Part shown: positions 9,562 through 21,740 of the stretch, piece by piece | Numbering within the stretch: position 1 is the first letter of the stretch | Layout of the letters: the number at the start of each line of letters is the position of its first letter | From: Stagonosporopsis chrysanthemi | Lineage: Eukaryota > Ascomycota > Dothideomycetes > Pleosporales > Didymellaceae | Direction of reading: 5' to 3' | Length of the DNA stretch: 33,982 bases | Assembly (NCBI GenBank): GCA_022560025.1 | Contig: JAFISE010000259.1 | Location: 1 to 33,982, forward strand | The notes under the pieces: generated by a model | Database searches by the model: none | The model's input: only the letters and a program-made list of their open reading frames with translations | What the model was told of the DNA's origin: nothing | Program-made: the position numbers and the translations under genes

Positions 9562-10540
9562 GTACGTTATAAAGAAGCTAGCTATATAGACAACTTAGCT
9601 GCTTTTACTAAGACTTTACTAAAAGCTACTTGATTATAGCTTAAAATACTAAACTTTAGTTCTATAGAGAGTATAATACTATATTATATTACCTAAAGAC
9701 TTCTTTTACTTTATTTTTATATATTTATATATTATATCTACTTTCTCTATATTATCTATAGCATTGTAAAGAGAGCTTACTCTCTTTAGTATATATTAGC
9801 TTCTTTGCCTTTTTCTAATTACTACGCGCCTTAAACTTCTTTAAACTAGCTAGTTATAATCTATCTTTAGCTATAAAAGTCTCTTCTACTTTAATATAAT
9901 TTCTTTTGTACAATTTATATTATATATCTACTTTGTAAGCAGCTTAAAGCTTAGTATTCTACTATTACGCTATAATTAGCTTATATAATAAAATTACTCT
10001 CTTCTTTTTAAAGTATTTAAGTATACTTAGAATAGAACTTAGTAAGCTGCTTTACTACTTCTTGTACTTCTTTCTAATATAAGTTAATTACAATCTAAAC
10101 TCTAGAGTATTAATTAGTGTTTATAATTACTAGAGCTTATTATTAGTAGGTAGTTAGAGTAATAAAGTACTAAACTTTATATTAAAATCTATTATAACAT
10201 GTTCTAAGTTAAAAGGAGCTAGTCTATTACCTTAGAACTCTTTCTAGATATTACTAAGTATAATTAAAGTATTAAGAAACACAACTATTAGAGTTTGTAT
10301 TTAACTTAAGTAACAATCTAAGTTATTAGATCTTAACCTAACTTTAAAGCTAGATAGTCTACTCTGTACTACTTATTATTACTCTTAGCTTTTAAGACAG
10401 ATAGATTATATCTGTACTTCTTACTGCTAGCTCTATAAATTTCTTGTTACTATATTTAACTCTAAGAACTAATTAAACAAGTACTTATAAGCTTTGCTTA
10501 AATTACAATATTAATATTAGCTTCTTCTTGCTATTAAGTT
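9562..10540 (-). pseudogene. 3' half of a Fot1/pogo-type element (minus strand), related to the split element at 10993-22633
   Basis: The terminus after TA (9560-9561) resembles the one at 10993, and both are preceded by taacgta. The minus-strand reading resembles the plus-strand transposase at 12830-13179 plus 22273-22570, for example the stretch around 10190-10270 against 12845-12945. The N-terminal half is missing. RIP has destroyed the frame. Its first 450 bp also resemble 9084-9557, so the two fragments form a head-to-tail pair. Confidence 0.55.
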
Positions 10541-10990
10541 ATATATATAGTTATAAGGTTAAGAGTTTTATCTACTACTCTAATAATTAAGTTACTAAGC
10601 TTAAGTTTCTGCTAGCCTGTAAGGCAGCGTATAGTTAATTGTTTAGCTTAGCTAATATCTACTTTACTTTTTAAGGCATAGGCTTTATATTTCTCTAGCT
10701 AAATAGTGTTTTATTAAAGCTTAATGTGCAGCTAGGTATACCTACTCTAGCTGCCTTACTATAGGCGCTCTAGAAGGTGTATATACTAAGTAATATATAC
10801 AAACTTAAGGCTTAATTAACTATATTACGTAAGCACGTTTACAAATATAAGAGCTTGTTACTTGCTTTTCTAATTAAATTAATTAATTAGCTTAAAAAGA
10901 GTTCTAAGGTAATAATACTACTAGCTAAATTAATATTAAATTAAATTGCTAGCCTTAAAAAAACTAATAAAATATATTTAGTATATAACG
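10540..10990 (+). pseudogene. C-terminal transposase fragment (pogo/DDE_1, plus strand)
   Basis: Read on the plus strand from about 10600, the translation follows the pogo C-terminal pattern: LLACKAAYSxLFSLANI, then a 'FxGIGFIFL' block and 'SVLLKLNVQLGIPT', matching the family's FxAFxxAYxxxFTxxNI...GLVPFxPxxVLxxLxVxLxTPTP. It also resembles the minus-strand transposase relic at 18806-20660 (compare 10594-10640 with 19510-19560). It is a fragment without recognisable ends. Confidence 0.55.
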
Positions 10991-10992
10991 TA

Positions 10993-11055
10993 CTTTATAA
11001 GCAAGTTGCTTATATAGGCAGATTGCCTGCTTTTTCTAAGACTTTATAAAACTAC
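10993..11055 (+). repeat. Left terminal inverted repeat of the split Fot1-like element
   Basis: It pairs with the inverted copy at 22572-22633. It contains two 17-bp units, gcaagttgcttatatag (11001-11017) and gcagattgcctgctttt (11018-11034), followed by ctaagacttta. RIP-type transitions separate the two termini. Confidence 0.8.
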
Positions 11056-11335
11056 CTTATCTATATAAATACCTTGCTAATAAGCTTAGAAAAATGTGTA
11101 AAGTAAATATTAGATATAGCTTATACTTTAAGCTCTTAAAAGAAGTGTAAATCTATTCTAGTAATATACTATAGTTATTTATAGTATTTCTTAGAAGATA
11201 CTATTTAATAAATATATAGAATAACCTTTATATACTAATATAATACTTAACTTATAAAGACTAGATAATAATAAGAATTATATAATTATTAAGTATATAC
11301 TAAGCTAGTAAATAAGTTAAGAGTACTTAATAGTA

Positions 11336-11785
11336 AGTAAAGGTTAGGTTATAGTTGTACAGACCTTAGAGTAGTAGTTAGGTTAGAGTTGCATAGGCTA
11401 GGGGTAGAGGTTAGGTAAGAGTACCTCTAGCATAGGTAGGAGTAGAGGTTAAGTTGTATAGACCTAGGTTAAAGTTAGTTTAAGAGTACTTACTAGAGTA
11501 TATAACTTTAAGTTGTAATAAATAGCCTATCTTACTATAGAATAAGTTTATTAGAGTAAGCTTACTATAGTGTGTAATAATAGGTAGTAATAATTAGCCT
11601 TCTTACTATAAAATAAAATCTTCTACAATATTAGTATAACTTTTACTTTACTCTAACTCTAAGTAGAAACAACTTAACTCTTATCTAATTAGTATTAACT
11701 TAGTGCAGATAAAGGTTAGGTAGGAGTTAAATACTATTACGTGCTACCTTAACCTCTACCTAACTTCTACCTATTTGCTTGCTTA
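11336..11785. repeat. GGTTAGG-like motif cluster in the 5' leader of the split element
   Basis: Variants of aggttaggt / gtagaggttaggt recur at least five times at 11340-11480 on the plus strand and once near 11710. The complementary form (ctaccttaacctctaccta) lies at 11742-11785. Spacing is irregular. It lies between the left terminus and the transposase. It is not a canonical TTAGGG array. Confidence 0.5.
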
Positions 11786-11849
11786 GTATATACTTAAGTT
11801 AAAAGTGTAAGGATTTACTCTCTACCTATTAGCTATAGCTAATATAGCT

Positions 11850-13179
11850 AGTTCTTTGCGCGCTTACTGCAGTTAAGGCTATATTAGTCTAAACTAGCCT
11901 AGTAAAATTTTTAAGTAATAACTAAAGCTTAAAGTAAAGTTTAATTGCAAGTATAACTATAAAAAAGCTCTTTACAAAGATTTTAAAGTATTCTAGAGCT
12001 AGTCTAGCTTAGTAGCTAATATTAAAGCTAAGTATAGTATATAAGATAATAATACTTATTACTTTAACAAAACAGGTATTACTATGTCTAAATTTTAGAA
12101 AACCTTCTATAATAAAGCTGTAAAGACTAAAAGTTAGCCTATAGTAACTCTAATAAAGTATCTAAGTTTCTTAGCTAGATAAAGAGTTATCTAGCTTTAA
12201 AGATGCTAAATTTTGCTACCTTTACTAGTAAAAACAGCGCATTAACTAAACCTATGTATTAAGTGCACAGACACAGTATAATAGGCTAGATATATACTAA
12301 AGCAGTTATTATAGCTTTAGAAAGACAAGGACAACTAAAACAGGTCTAGCTAGGTAATTAAGAGTAGAAAATAGTTATTAAGAGTATTAATACTAAAATA
12401 TAAGCTATTCTGTCCTTTATAATCTTTAGAGCTATAACTATCTTTTATACTAGTATAAAGGAGATAATCTACTCTATAATAAGGTTATTACAGGCTCTAA
12501 GAACAACTAGACTACTAATAAACTTAGTCTTAACTAGTTAAAGTATTTTAACGCCTATACAAAGAAGCGTACTATTAATAGCTACTGTCTGCTAGTTATT
12601 AATAGTTATAAGAGCTATAACTTGCTAGACTTTTAGAAATATTATAAGAATAACAAGATTATTACTGTATATATACCTTTATATTTATTACAACTTCTAT
12701 TACTACTTAATATAATCTGTTTTACACTTCTAAAGGAAGTAAATAAGTACTAAGCTAAAGACTTTCTATATAACTAGATTAATTATATAGTAAAGCTTAA
12801 ATTCTTACTTTGCTTTAAAGCAGCTTATAATACTATGCTTACTTTTAGCAACATCTAAAGAGAATGCTAAGGTACTAGACTAGTTCTTTTTAGCTTAGAA
12901 CAGGTTATGTTAAGCTTGAATATAAAGCTACGCACTCTAGTACTATAACTTTCTAATAATAATAATAAGCCTTAGTAGTTGCAAACTTTTAGTAATACTC
13001 TAGAACTTTAGTTGTAATTAACTCTAATTTAAGAAAAGTATTAGAAGTAGCAAGGCAGGTTCTCTAATCCTATACTAAGCGCGCTTAGAAACTTTATAAA
13101 GAAAAGAGTTATCTTATTATATAAGCTAGTTTTAGTATAATAAGAAAATACTAAGCTTTATATAGCTCTAGTAGCTGCT
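11850..13179 (+). pseudogene. Fot1/pogo (DDE_1) transposase relic, 5' part (continues at 22273)
   Basis: The plus-strand reading, with stops read as Trp/Gln, shows the DDE_1 core: YNFNKTGITM (about 12050), ITGSKNN (12490), then TNKLSLNWLKYFNAYTKKRT and 'YCLLVINSYKSY' (12590-12620), and 'FKAAYNTM...NIWRECWG' (12815-12870). In functional relatives these are YNFDETGF, the TNELGLEWLKHF block and LLxLDGHxSH with the catalytic Asp residues. The frame leads directly into the insertion point at 13179. Numerous TAG/TAA stops make it non-functional. Confidence 0.75.
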
Positions 13180-13457
13180 TATAAGAACAAGCCTAGTTCT
13201 TTAAGCCTACTTTATACTACCTGATAACTACCTAACTTAGATCTGTCTTCTAACTACTCTTTAGTACAGTCTTCTCTAAGCTTCTAGGTATAAGAAGAAA
13301 AGCCTCTACAGAGTTTAAATAGATAGTTTTAAAGTATTCTTTTGTACAAGACCTATAGGAATAGAGATCTAGTCCTATAGTTTATTCTAGTACTTCTATA
13401 CATCTTGTAGCAGATACCTATGCAATTTAAACCTTTTTAGTATTCTGTGTTGTTATA
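13180..13457 (+). repeat. 5' LTR of Gypsy copy 2
   Basis: It starts TATAAGAACAAGCC (original TG read as TA after RIP) and ends GTTGTTATA. It has the same length as the 3' LTR and the solo LTR. No primer-binding site was confidently recognised just downstream. Confidence 0.9.
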
Positions 13458-14204
13458 TTATACTTTAAAAACTTGTCTTAGCTAGTAACAGCTTTATAAT
13501 AATATTGCTACAGTTTATTTAGTTATTTGCACAAGCGCAGCTAAAGTATTATACCTAAACTAAATAAGTTCTTAAATTGTTTATATAATAGTTAAGATAC
13601 TAGAAATCTCTTAACAACTAAAGCTTATAGGTTTAGAACTTTTTACAACTTACTACTCTAGAATTAACTTTAGAAAAGCCGCCTTAGATTACGCTAAGAT
13701 AGATACTTAGAGACTATTAATAACCTACCTAACTTAGATACAACCTTAATATTAGGCACTACTACAAGACCTACTACTTAGTCCTAGAACTAATTAGGGG
13801 CTAGACGCCTTTAGAGCCTTATATTAGTACAACTGTCTTCTGCTAATAATAGATCTAATTTAGAGCTATTCTACTACAATCTTTTAAAAAAGATAGCCTA
13901 ACTGCAGCAGGAACTTGCTTAGTTATATGCTAGTCTTGCTCTAGCAGATTGCTCTCTACTTACAATAAAAATACTACTAATAGGTGTACTATATTAATCT
14001 ACTATAAGGCAGCTATTAGAAGCTAGCTTAGTACTTACAGTACGCAAAAAGCTTTCTAAAAAGACTCTTAATATTAAGGTTCTTATAAATAAAAGTAACT
14101 TTACTTTTTAGTAATAGCGTGCCTTTATTTAAAACTAACTTAATATTAATACAGACTACTATTAGAGTATACGTGTGTATATAGCTCTTATCTAGAGTTA
14201 TATA

Positions 14205-14830
14205 TCTAGATTAGCTAAAGAATACTTAGAACCTTAGTACCTCTCTAATAATAAGACAGATTGCTTTTACACTGTAGAAGAGATAATTACACTCTTTAAA
14301 ACATACTTTGTTACTAGGAACAAGCAAGCAGAAAGCTAAGCAGCCTTTAATTAACTCTAAATAGAGAAATTAGAAGCTTTCTCTACTTTTAAGAGCTGCT
14401 TTCTTAGTACAGCTATTAAAGGAAAGGTACTCTAATTAGAATAGTTTTACTATATATAAACTAAGATCTTTTTAAGTATTTAAGTACTTAATCTAGGCTT
14501 TAAGTAGTAATAGTATAATTTCTTCTTTTAAATAGTAGAACACTTAACTGCCTATAATATAGAAAGAAGGAACAACTCTACTACGCTAACCTATGCTGTT
14601 TTACAACCTCTAAGATTAATAAGAATACCTTAGTTAGATACAAAATAAAGCTTTGTTATAACAGGTTAACAAGATTACTTCTTTCTTAGCTAATCTACTT
14701 ACTTTGCCTAAAGTACTCCTGCACTCTGCTAACCTTCTAACACACCTATACCTATAAAGGATATAACTCTAAGAGCTTGCTATAACTATAAGAAGCTAGA
14801 ACACTTTACTAAGAATTATACAGTACTCTG
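14205..14830 (+). pseudogene. gag relic of Gypsy copy 2
   Basis: The translation shows a Ty3 gag core, including 'KEYLEP', 'TVEEIITLFKTYFVT', 'RNKQAES' and 'AFNQL'. A zinc-knuckle remnant at about 14777-14820 reads CYNYKKLEHFTKNY, where the family has CxNCxxxGHxxxxC. Two of the Cys are Tyr, consistent with RIP. Structural particle protein in active relatives. Confidence 0.75.
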
Positions 14831-14959
14831 CGTATATAAAATTAAAGTATAATAAGAAGACTTTGTTAATACTAAAGAAGACTTTAATAAGACTAATACA
14901 ATCTTTATAAGAAATAGTCCTGCTTAAGAAGATTATTCTACCTAGGCTTAAACTAATAT

Positions 14960-17900
14960 AATCTATCTAATCTCTTACTGTCTTATTTGTTTAGCAGACC
15001 TTATTTCCTTACTTTTACTATTCTTTGCAACTAAGGGCTTAGTGTTTAACTCTACTCTTTAGTTAACACTAGTGCCTAAGGATTTTTGTTTTTAAACTCT
15101 AATATTACATATTTTATCTCTACTTTACTTTATAAACCTATCTAAAAACTACTCTTTTTAGTTTAGGTTAAAGATTTCTAGGATTAAATTACCTTCTCTG
15201 TAACCTAGTATATATAGTTATACCTTATAGTTAATAGCTAGAAGGTATACAACTGCTTTTTTATTATTATAGACCTTAGATTACAAGACTATATTATTAG
15301 AATTAAGTAGCTAAAGTATTTTAAGCTACAACTTAATATAGATAGGTCTTAGTTAATATAGCTTACTAAATACTCTTAATTATATAATTCTGCCTTGCCC
15401 TTATTAACAAGTTTGCAACAACCTCTTAGAAAAGGCAGAGCCTAATAAAACGTAGAGTAACAGAATGCTTTATAGGAACAAGAAGAGTATTAGCAATAAT
15501 ACAGCCTTAGTACAACTGTTTAATATATAAGAAGTATATTAAAGTTGCTTAAGTTTTGTTTGTAACCTCTAGTACTACCTAACAAAGTAGTAAACACCTC
15601 TGTAACTAGTCTAACTAAAGATGCTACTATTACTACGCTCTTAGCTAATACTTTCTACTTCTTAATAAAAAAACTACAAAACAAGTTCTTTACAAGTAAT
15701 CTGTATAAGATAAATTGTATTATAAAAAAGAAGCGTAACTAAGACAACTCTAATAATACTTAACTAATCTAGAAATACTTACTAGCCTAATACTCTTAGT
15801 ATACTAATATATTTAGTAAGGCAGAAGCTAAAAGCCTTCTAGAACACTGCTTCTACAACTATAGAATTGTTTTAAAAGAACTCTTGCTAAACTATTACTT
15901 TCTCTTATATAAACAGAACCTAGAAGAACTTAAAGCTACTAAGAAGTTTGTATAAGAATAGCTGCGTTATAGTTAGATTAAATATAGCTAGAGTCTATTT
16001 ATATTACTTATACTGTATGTACAAAAACTAAATAAAAGCCTATATATCTATATAGACTATTATAAATTAAATAATTTAACTTATAAAGACTTCTATCTAA
16101 TACTATGTATAGACAAGCTACTTGCCTAACTATCTAAGGCAAAGATATTTACAAAGTTTAATATTTAGTTAGCTTTTAACTAAATCTATATAGATTCTAC
16201 TTTTACAAAGTATACTATGTTCTAGATATATTATAGTATATACAAGTGCAAGGTCTTACTATTTAGTTTATATAATAGCCTTGCTATATACTAATACTAT
16301 ATAAACAATATTCTATTTAACTACTTAGATAACTTTTATATTACTTACCTAGACAATATCTTTATCTACTCTAAAAACGCTTAGACTTACTAGATATATA
16401 TTAAAAAGGTTCTAGAACGTCTTTGCTCTACAGGCTTACAAGTTAATATTAAGAAAAGTAAATTCTATATAACTTATACTTAGTACCTTAGGCATATCTT
16501 TATAAATAAAGGTACTAAGGTAGATCCTAAGAAGGTACAGGTTTTAGCAGACTAGAAGCTACTTACAATTATAATAGGTACAAAATTATTCCTAGGCTTT
16601 ACTAGTTTCTATTAACAATTTGTGCCTAAGTTCTCTTAGGTAGCAAAACTTTTAATTGTATTACAAAGTCTATTAAATACCTTTAAATAGACTTTAGACT
16701 ACTAGGCTAGCTTTAAGAAGCTTAAACAGAGTCTATTAGCTATCTTAACTCTGTGCTACTTTAACCTAGACTTTAAAACAAAGCTTAAGACTAATATATT
16801 AAATAGAGTAGTAGCTAGCGTTATATCTTAGAAACACGCAGACAACTGCTAGTACCTTATAGTGTTCTATAGCTGTTCCCTATTAGGTTTAGAGCTTAAC
16901 TAGGAGATCTATAACAAAGAGCTCTTTGCTATCTTCTAAGCCTTTAACAAGTAAAGAGCTAAGCTAATATCTATACTAAATTAGATCTATATCTACTCTA
17001 ACTACTGTTCTCTAGAATATTTTATAACTACTAAAGTCTTTAATACCTAACAAGCTAAGTAGGCAGAGGTACTTGCTCTGTTTAACTTCTAAATTAAGTA
17101 CACTCTAGAAAAAAATAACAAGAAATTAGATGTTCTTAGCTAAAGAGAGTAAGACCTAGCTAACCTTAAGTTAGCTTAGGAAGATAACTACTTCTAAGTA
17201 ATACTAAGACCTTATTAGCTTTATAGCTGTTTTAACTCTAACCTTGCCTAAGTCTACTTTTTATATTTTTTAGTCTCTGCTATCTACACGTTGCAACCTA
17301 AGATGCAGTTAGACTTATTAGAGCTAATTAAAGCTGTGCTAAGATATAATTACTAAGCCTTTAAAAAAGAGTATAAATTACTAGCCTTTAGCTATTAGAT
17401 CTATAATAGTCTGCTTTTATACTAAGATTATCTGTATATAGTCTTAGACTTAGTGCTGTGCACTTGCCTTATCTAAGAAGCTTATAACTAAGTATCTACT
17501 ACTTACCTAAGTATAAAGAAAACCTACTAGCTACTATTCTAATAGTATTACTAGTAAGGTATAGGCGCTAGCTATAAACAATATATACAAAACTGTATCT
17601 CTTATTACTGTAGGTATTTAAAGCAGACCTAACTCTGTAAGTACTTCTACCTGCTACTTATCTTTAATTAACCTATATAGTACCTATATATAGATTCTAA
17701 GAATTTTCTAAAGAATAAAGCTAGATACAATTAGATACTTATTATTATTAACTGCTTAACAAGACAAGCAATTACTATCCTATACTACAAGATAATAACT
17801 ACACAAGAGATAGCTTTTTTATTTATCTAATAAGTCTATTATTTTAGTTATACTTCTAAGTTAATAGTGTTTAATTATAGACCTTAGTTTGTGTCTTGTT

Positions 17901-18490
17901 TCTAGTCTAAGTTTTATTAGATTATTAGCATTAAAGTTAAGCTTTCTACTGCCTACTATAAACAAACTAACAGCTAAATAGAGATTATAAACAAGTATAT
18001 TAACTAGCAGCTATAACTGTTTGTAATATACTATTAAGATAACTAGTCTAAATTGCTACTGCTTATTAACTATGCACAGCTTACTTTACCTTATTCTAGT
18101 ATTAGAATAACTCTTTATTAAGTATTGTTTAGAAGTAAACCTAAACAGAGCTAGCAGTAAAATAGACTTAATATAGATACAGCTCCTTGTAATAACCTAA
18201 ACTACTAAGATACACTTGCTCTAGCAACTTATATACACTAAGCTTAGAAGGTAGCTAAAGAGAATATAGAAAAGGCGCAGCTGCAAATAAGAGCTACTAA
18301 GAACAAGCACTGCAGTCTAGTTAACTAAGTAGTAGGTAATAAAGTATACTTGTTAACTAAGAACTTAGCTATTAAGTGTCCTAGCTAAAAGCTATACAAC
18401 CTATAGAAAGGTCTATTTAAAGCTCTTAAGTAAGTTAGTTATTTATAGTATTTAAAACTTTCTTTTAGTTTATAAATTTACAACGTCTTT
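14960..18490 (+). pseudogene. pol relic of Gypsy copy 2
   Basis: The protease region is about 14990-15360. Reverse transcriptase lies at about 15900-16490: 'FTKFNI-LAFN' at 16155, 'YLDNIFIYSKN' at 16342 in place of YLDD, and 'VNIKKSKFY' after it. RNase H is about 16780-17160 and the integrase HHCC/core region about 17490-18110. A chromodomain-like segment is at about 18375-18480. Trp codons are consistently TAG. The integrase region lacks the solo LTR found in copy 1, so it serves as the empty-site reference. Non-functional. Confidence 0.8.
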
Positions 18491-18805
18491 GCCCTAGATA
18501 TACTCTGCAAAGATCTAGCAGACCTTTTGCCTAGACAGGAAGCTCTAAAAACCCTTAGGTATTTTAATTTAAGAAGTTAAGAAATAGAAAGTATAAGAGA
18601 TACTTATAAGTAAGCTAGTCTAATAATACTTAAAGTACTATATAAGTTAGCTAGAATATAACTTTAACTCTACTTAGTACCTAGTAGAAAACTTTAAGAA
18701 CACTCTTTACAAGCTAAGAGTATTTTATAATAAGTATCTGTAATTACTAGGCTTTTTAAAGTAGTTACTAAATTAGATTAAATTCTAGAAAGAAAACAGC
18801 TAGTA

Positions 18806-20660
18806 ACGTAACAAATAAGCAAGTTAGCTAGGTAAGTAAGTTAGCTACCTTGCTAAGTTTACGCAGCTCTAAAGTTGTATAACTTAACAACACAGTGCTA
18901 TAATATATAGAAATTTAGGTAGTAGACTAAGCTATAACTAAGCTATCTTTCTTGCAGGTATATAAGTTATAGCCTTGCTCTCTGCACCTTATACAGCGCG
19001 TAAGAGCCTAATAGCTAACGCCTAATTACTTTCTTCTTTAATACTTGTTATAAGCAATCTGCTAATTAACTCTATATTAAGCAAGTATATCCTTACTAGC
19101 TTTCTTTGTTAGCACTTCTTAGTATTGTACATGCTTTTTCTTGCGCTGCTTACGTGCAGAAGCTGCTTAGTTTGCCTTCTTAAGACTAGCAATCTAATTA
19201 CGCATTAGCTTAGCTAATAGTATTATTACCTTAGCACTCTTCTTAAGCTAGTTAATTGCTTTAATAATTAATACTAGTAATAAGCTCTTATACTTATAAA
19301 CATACTTATATATTAGTATTAATTAAGCTTTAAGCTTATATATATTGCTTAGTGTACAAGCCTTTTAAAGAGCTTCTATAAAAGCAGCTAGTAGAGTTAG
19401 TATATATAGCTGCACGTTAAGCTTTAAGAGAACAATATCTAGCTAATATAAGATAAGGCTAGCGCTTTAAAAAGCTGCGCGTATATTAGCTAGTATAAAT
19501 AATTAATTATACGCTGCCTTAACAGCTAGCAGAAACTTAAGCTTAGTAATATAGTTAATCTAATACTAGATTAAGCTCTTAATCTTATAGCTATATGCGC
19601 GCTTTAGTAGTAAGAAGCAGCTAATATTAAAAGGCTAGAGCAGGTAAAATAAGTAAAGTAGTATACAAAGTGTATAGATATTGCTCTTCTTACAGAGCTT
19701 TTAAAATTTAAGAGAGTAGTAGCTCTTATAGCTATTAAAGATAAGTAAGCAATATACTTCTACTATACAAGCCTTTGTATAAGTATTAAAGTACTTTAGC
19801 TACTTAACTCCTAGCTAGTTAGTTGTCTATCTATTATTACTAACTGTAATTACCTAGTTATATAGAATTAATACTTTCTTATACTAAGTAGAAAAGTAGT
19901 ACTAGCTAGTTAAGATTAGGAACAGCAGGATAGACTAGCTAGCAGCGTTGATTACAGCAACTAGCATTGCTTACTTGCAATTACCTAGCTAGATAGACTT
20001 TAGCCTGCCTCTCCTTTCTAATACTGTTATAACAAGCTGTGTTGTAATCTTACTTAGTATAAAGCTAGCCTTGTTAAAGTTATAGACATTTTTATTATAG
20101 ATACTATACTTAGCTTTTGTCTACTTTATAAGCTTAAACTAACTCTTAATTAGTATAAGATCTTTATATAAAGCTCTCTACTTATTATATGCTTAATTAA
20201 AATGCGTCTTAAGACTGTCTATATACTTAATAAAGTTAGCTAGCTACTTCTACCTAACTTAGCCTGTACTATACGCAGCTAGCAGTTTATTAGCTATCTA
20301 GTATATAGCTGCGTACGTAGGCACAAATCTGTGTATATCTAGATTAAGTATATAGCAGACTATTACCTTCTTTTCTAGCTAAGTAAGCTTCTTTAAGTTA
20401 CGCTAGCAATTACGTTAAGCAAGCTTCTTAGCACGTTAGTTATTAAGTGTAGATTTTAGAACGTTATAGACTGCTATAGTACGCCTAGAGCTACTTAGCT
20501 AGTGCCTATTAAAAAAAGTAGAAGTAAGAAGAATATTAGCTTAATTATAAGATAATAGAGTACATTATAGTAGAGCTATAGTAATAAGTAGCTTTAAAGC
20601 TGCACAAACTTAGTAAGGTAGCTAACTTACTTACTTAGCTAACTTGCTTATCTATTATAT
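18806..20660 (-). mobile_element. Fot1/pogo-type DNA transposon nested in Gypsy copy 2
   Basis: This 1855-bp element is flanked by TA (18804-18805 and 20661-20662). Termini: left ACGTAACAAATAAGCAAG; right, on the reverse strand, ATATAATAGATAAGCAAG; inverted repeats of about 65 bp with transition differences. The empty site is visible in copy 1 near 5645-5665 (gctagTAatagttt). The minus-strand transposase has the DDE_1 core: YNFNKASFI, 'TVLERRGR', 'AVINAAS', 'LGVKWLKYFNTYTKA', 'LLIFNSYKSYYSL' and a C-terminal block around 19500-19600. Stops are throughout. Length fits Fot1 (about 1.9 kb). Confidence 0.9.
18820..18853. repeat. 17-bp-spaced subterminal repeats of the nested Fot1-like element
   Basis: Units caagttagctaggtaag (18820-18836) and taagttagctaccttgc (18837-18853) share the core aagttagcta at a 17-bp spacing. 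The same pair recurs inverted at the right end (about 20611-20646). Confidence 0.75.
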
Positions 20661-20780
20661 TAATAGTTTAAGTAAGCATATTATAAATTTAAAAGATAAA
20701 GAAGACCTAGACTACTTTAAACTCTTACTAACCTAGCTAAGTAATAAAAGAAAACGTCTACCTTACTATATATATAGTAA

Positions 20781-21740
20781 TTAAGCTAGAGCCTTACTAA
20801 TATTGCTTATCTTCTTAGCGTCTATTAAGAGAGCATCTAAATTAGCTAATACCTTTTTAAGTACTAACTTCTTTAGGCCTTTGCTCTTAGCGCTCTGTTA
20901 TAGAGCCTTAACTACTAGAGCCTGCAGAGATACTACTACCTGCCTAAGCTCTGCTACTTTATCCTGTAAGGACTTTACCTGCGCAGTAAGTGCCCTTATT
21001 ACCTCTACTAAGGCCTAATTAGTAATAGGCTAGACGTAGTACTAATAGAGTAATATATTAGCAGCTAACACCTCTTTAAGCTGCATAGTTGCTACCTGCA
21101 CAATACTTACTAAGGTATAAGCTAACTAATAGAGGTTATCTAAAGCAGTCTTATAAACAGCCTTTGCAGCTATTGCTTCTAACTCTTCTAACTCTTTATC
21201 TTCTACTACAGCCTCTTTTTATACAACAAGGTTGCTTTAAAAAGTATTGTACTTAGGTCTAATATAAATTAGCACCTATTTAAAAGTTAGCCTAAAGACT
21301 AATAAGAAGAGAGTACTAAGATTAAACTAGATAATACTTCTTATTTTAAAGTGTGTAATAAGTACACTTTAATAATAATACTTTGTAAAAGTTATACTTT
21401 ATATTATAGCTCTGTACAAAGGCCTAAATTAAACAAAGGTAGATAACTTAATAGGCTACTATAAAAGCGCTAAGAGAGACAGGTATTAGTATAGTAACTA
21501 AAAAACAAGCCTAGTAACAGTTAGTAGCAATTAGATAGAGTTGTTTAAAGTACTTATAGCAAGAATTAGTGTCTGTTAGAGAACAGAAATAGGTAAAGCA
21601 CGCGTTGTTTACTTAAGAAGCATGCTGTAAGCAATTTAACCTAATTAGAAAGTAGATTAAACATGTTTTTACAGTTACTACAACTTTAGTAAAAGATACT
21701 CTATTATAGCATAGGCTCTTACAACAGCTATAAGCCTAGT
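20781..21740 (-). pseudogene. Antisense accessory ORF relic of the Gypsy element (Cys-rich plus coiled coil)
   Basis: On the minus strand, the segment from about 21010 to 20781 reads as heptad-rich protein with one internal TAA (a CAA-type site). It includes LVEVIRALTAQVKSLQDKVA and ELRQVVVSLQALVVKAL, and ends 'SKALA' plus stop at 20783-20781. Upstream, around 21540-21700, a Cys-rich stretch includes CLQHAS, ACFTYFCSL and TDTNSCYKYF, suggestive of a zinc-binding region. Both parts recur at the same place in copy 1 (stop at 5774-5772 after the same ending). The region is antisense to pol, between pol and the 3' LTR. It may be an extra gene of this family; function unknown. Exact frame between the two parts was not established. 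Confidence 0.55.

Noticed and set aside
11336..11480. Telomeric repeat remnant
   Set aside because: Motifs are GGTTAGG-like but irregular, not TTAGGG, and lie inside a transposon.
20803..21018. 71-codon plus-strand ORF
   Set aside because: It is the opposite strand of the heptad-rich antisense relic, which reads better and is conserved in both Gypsy copies.
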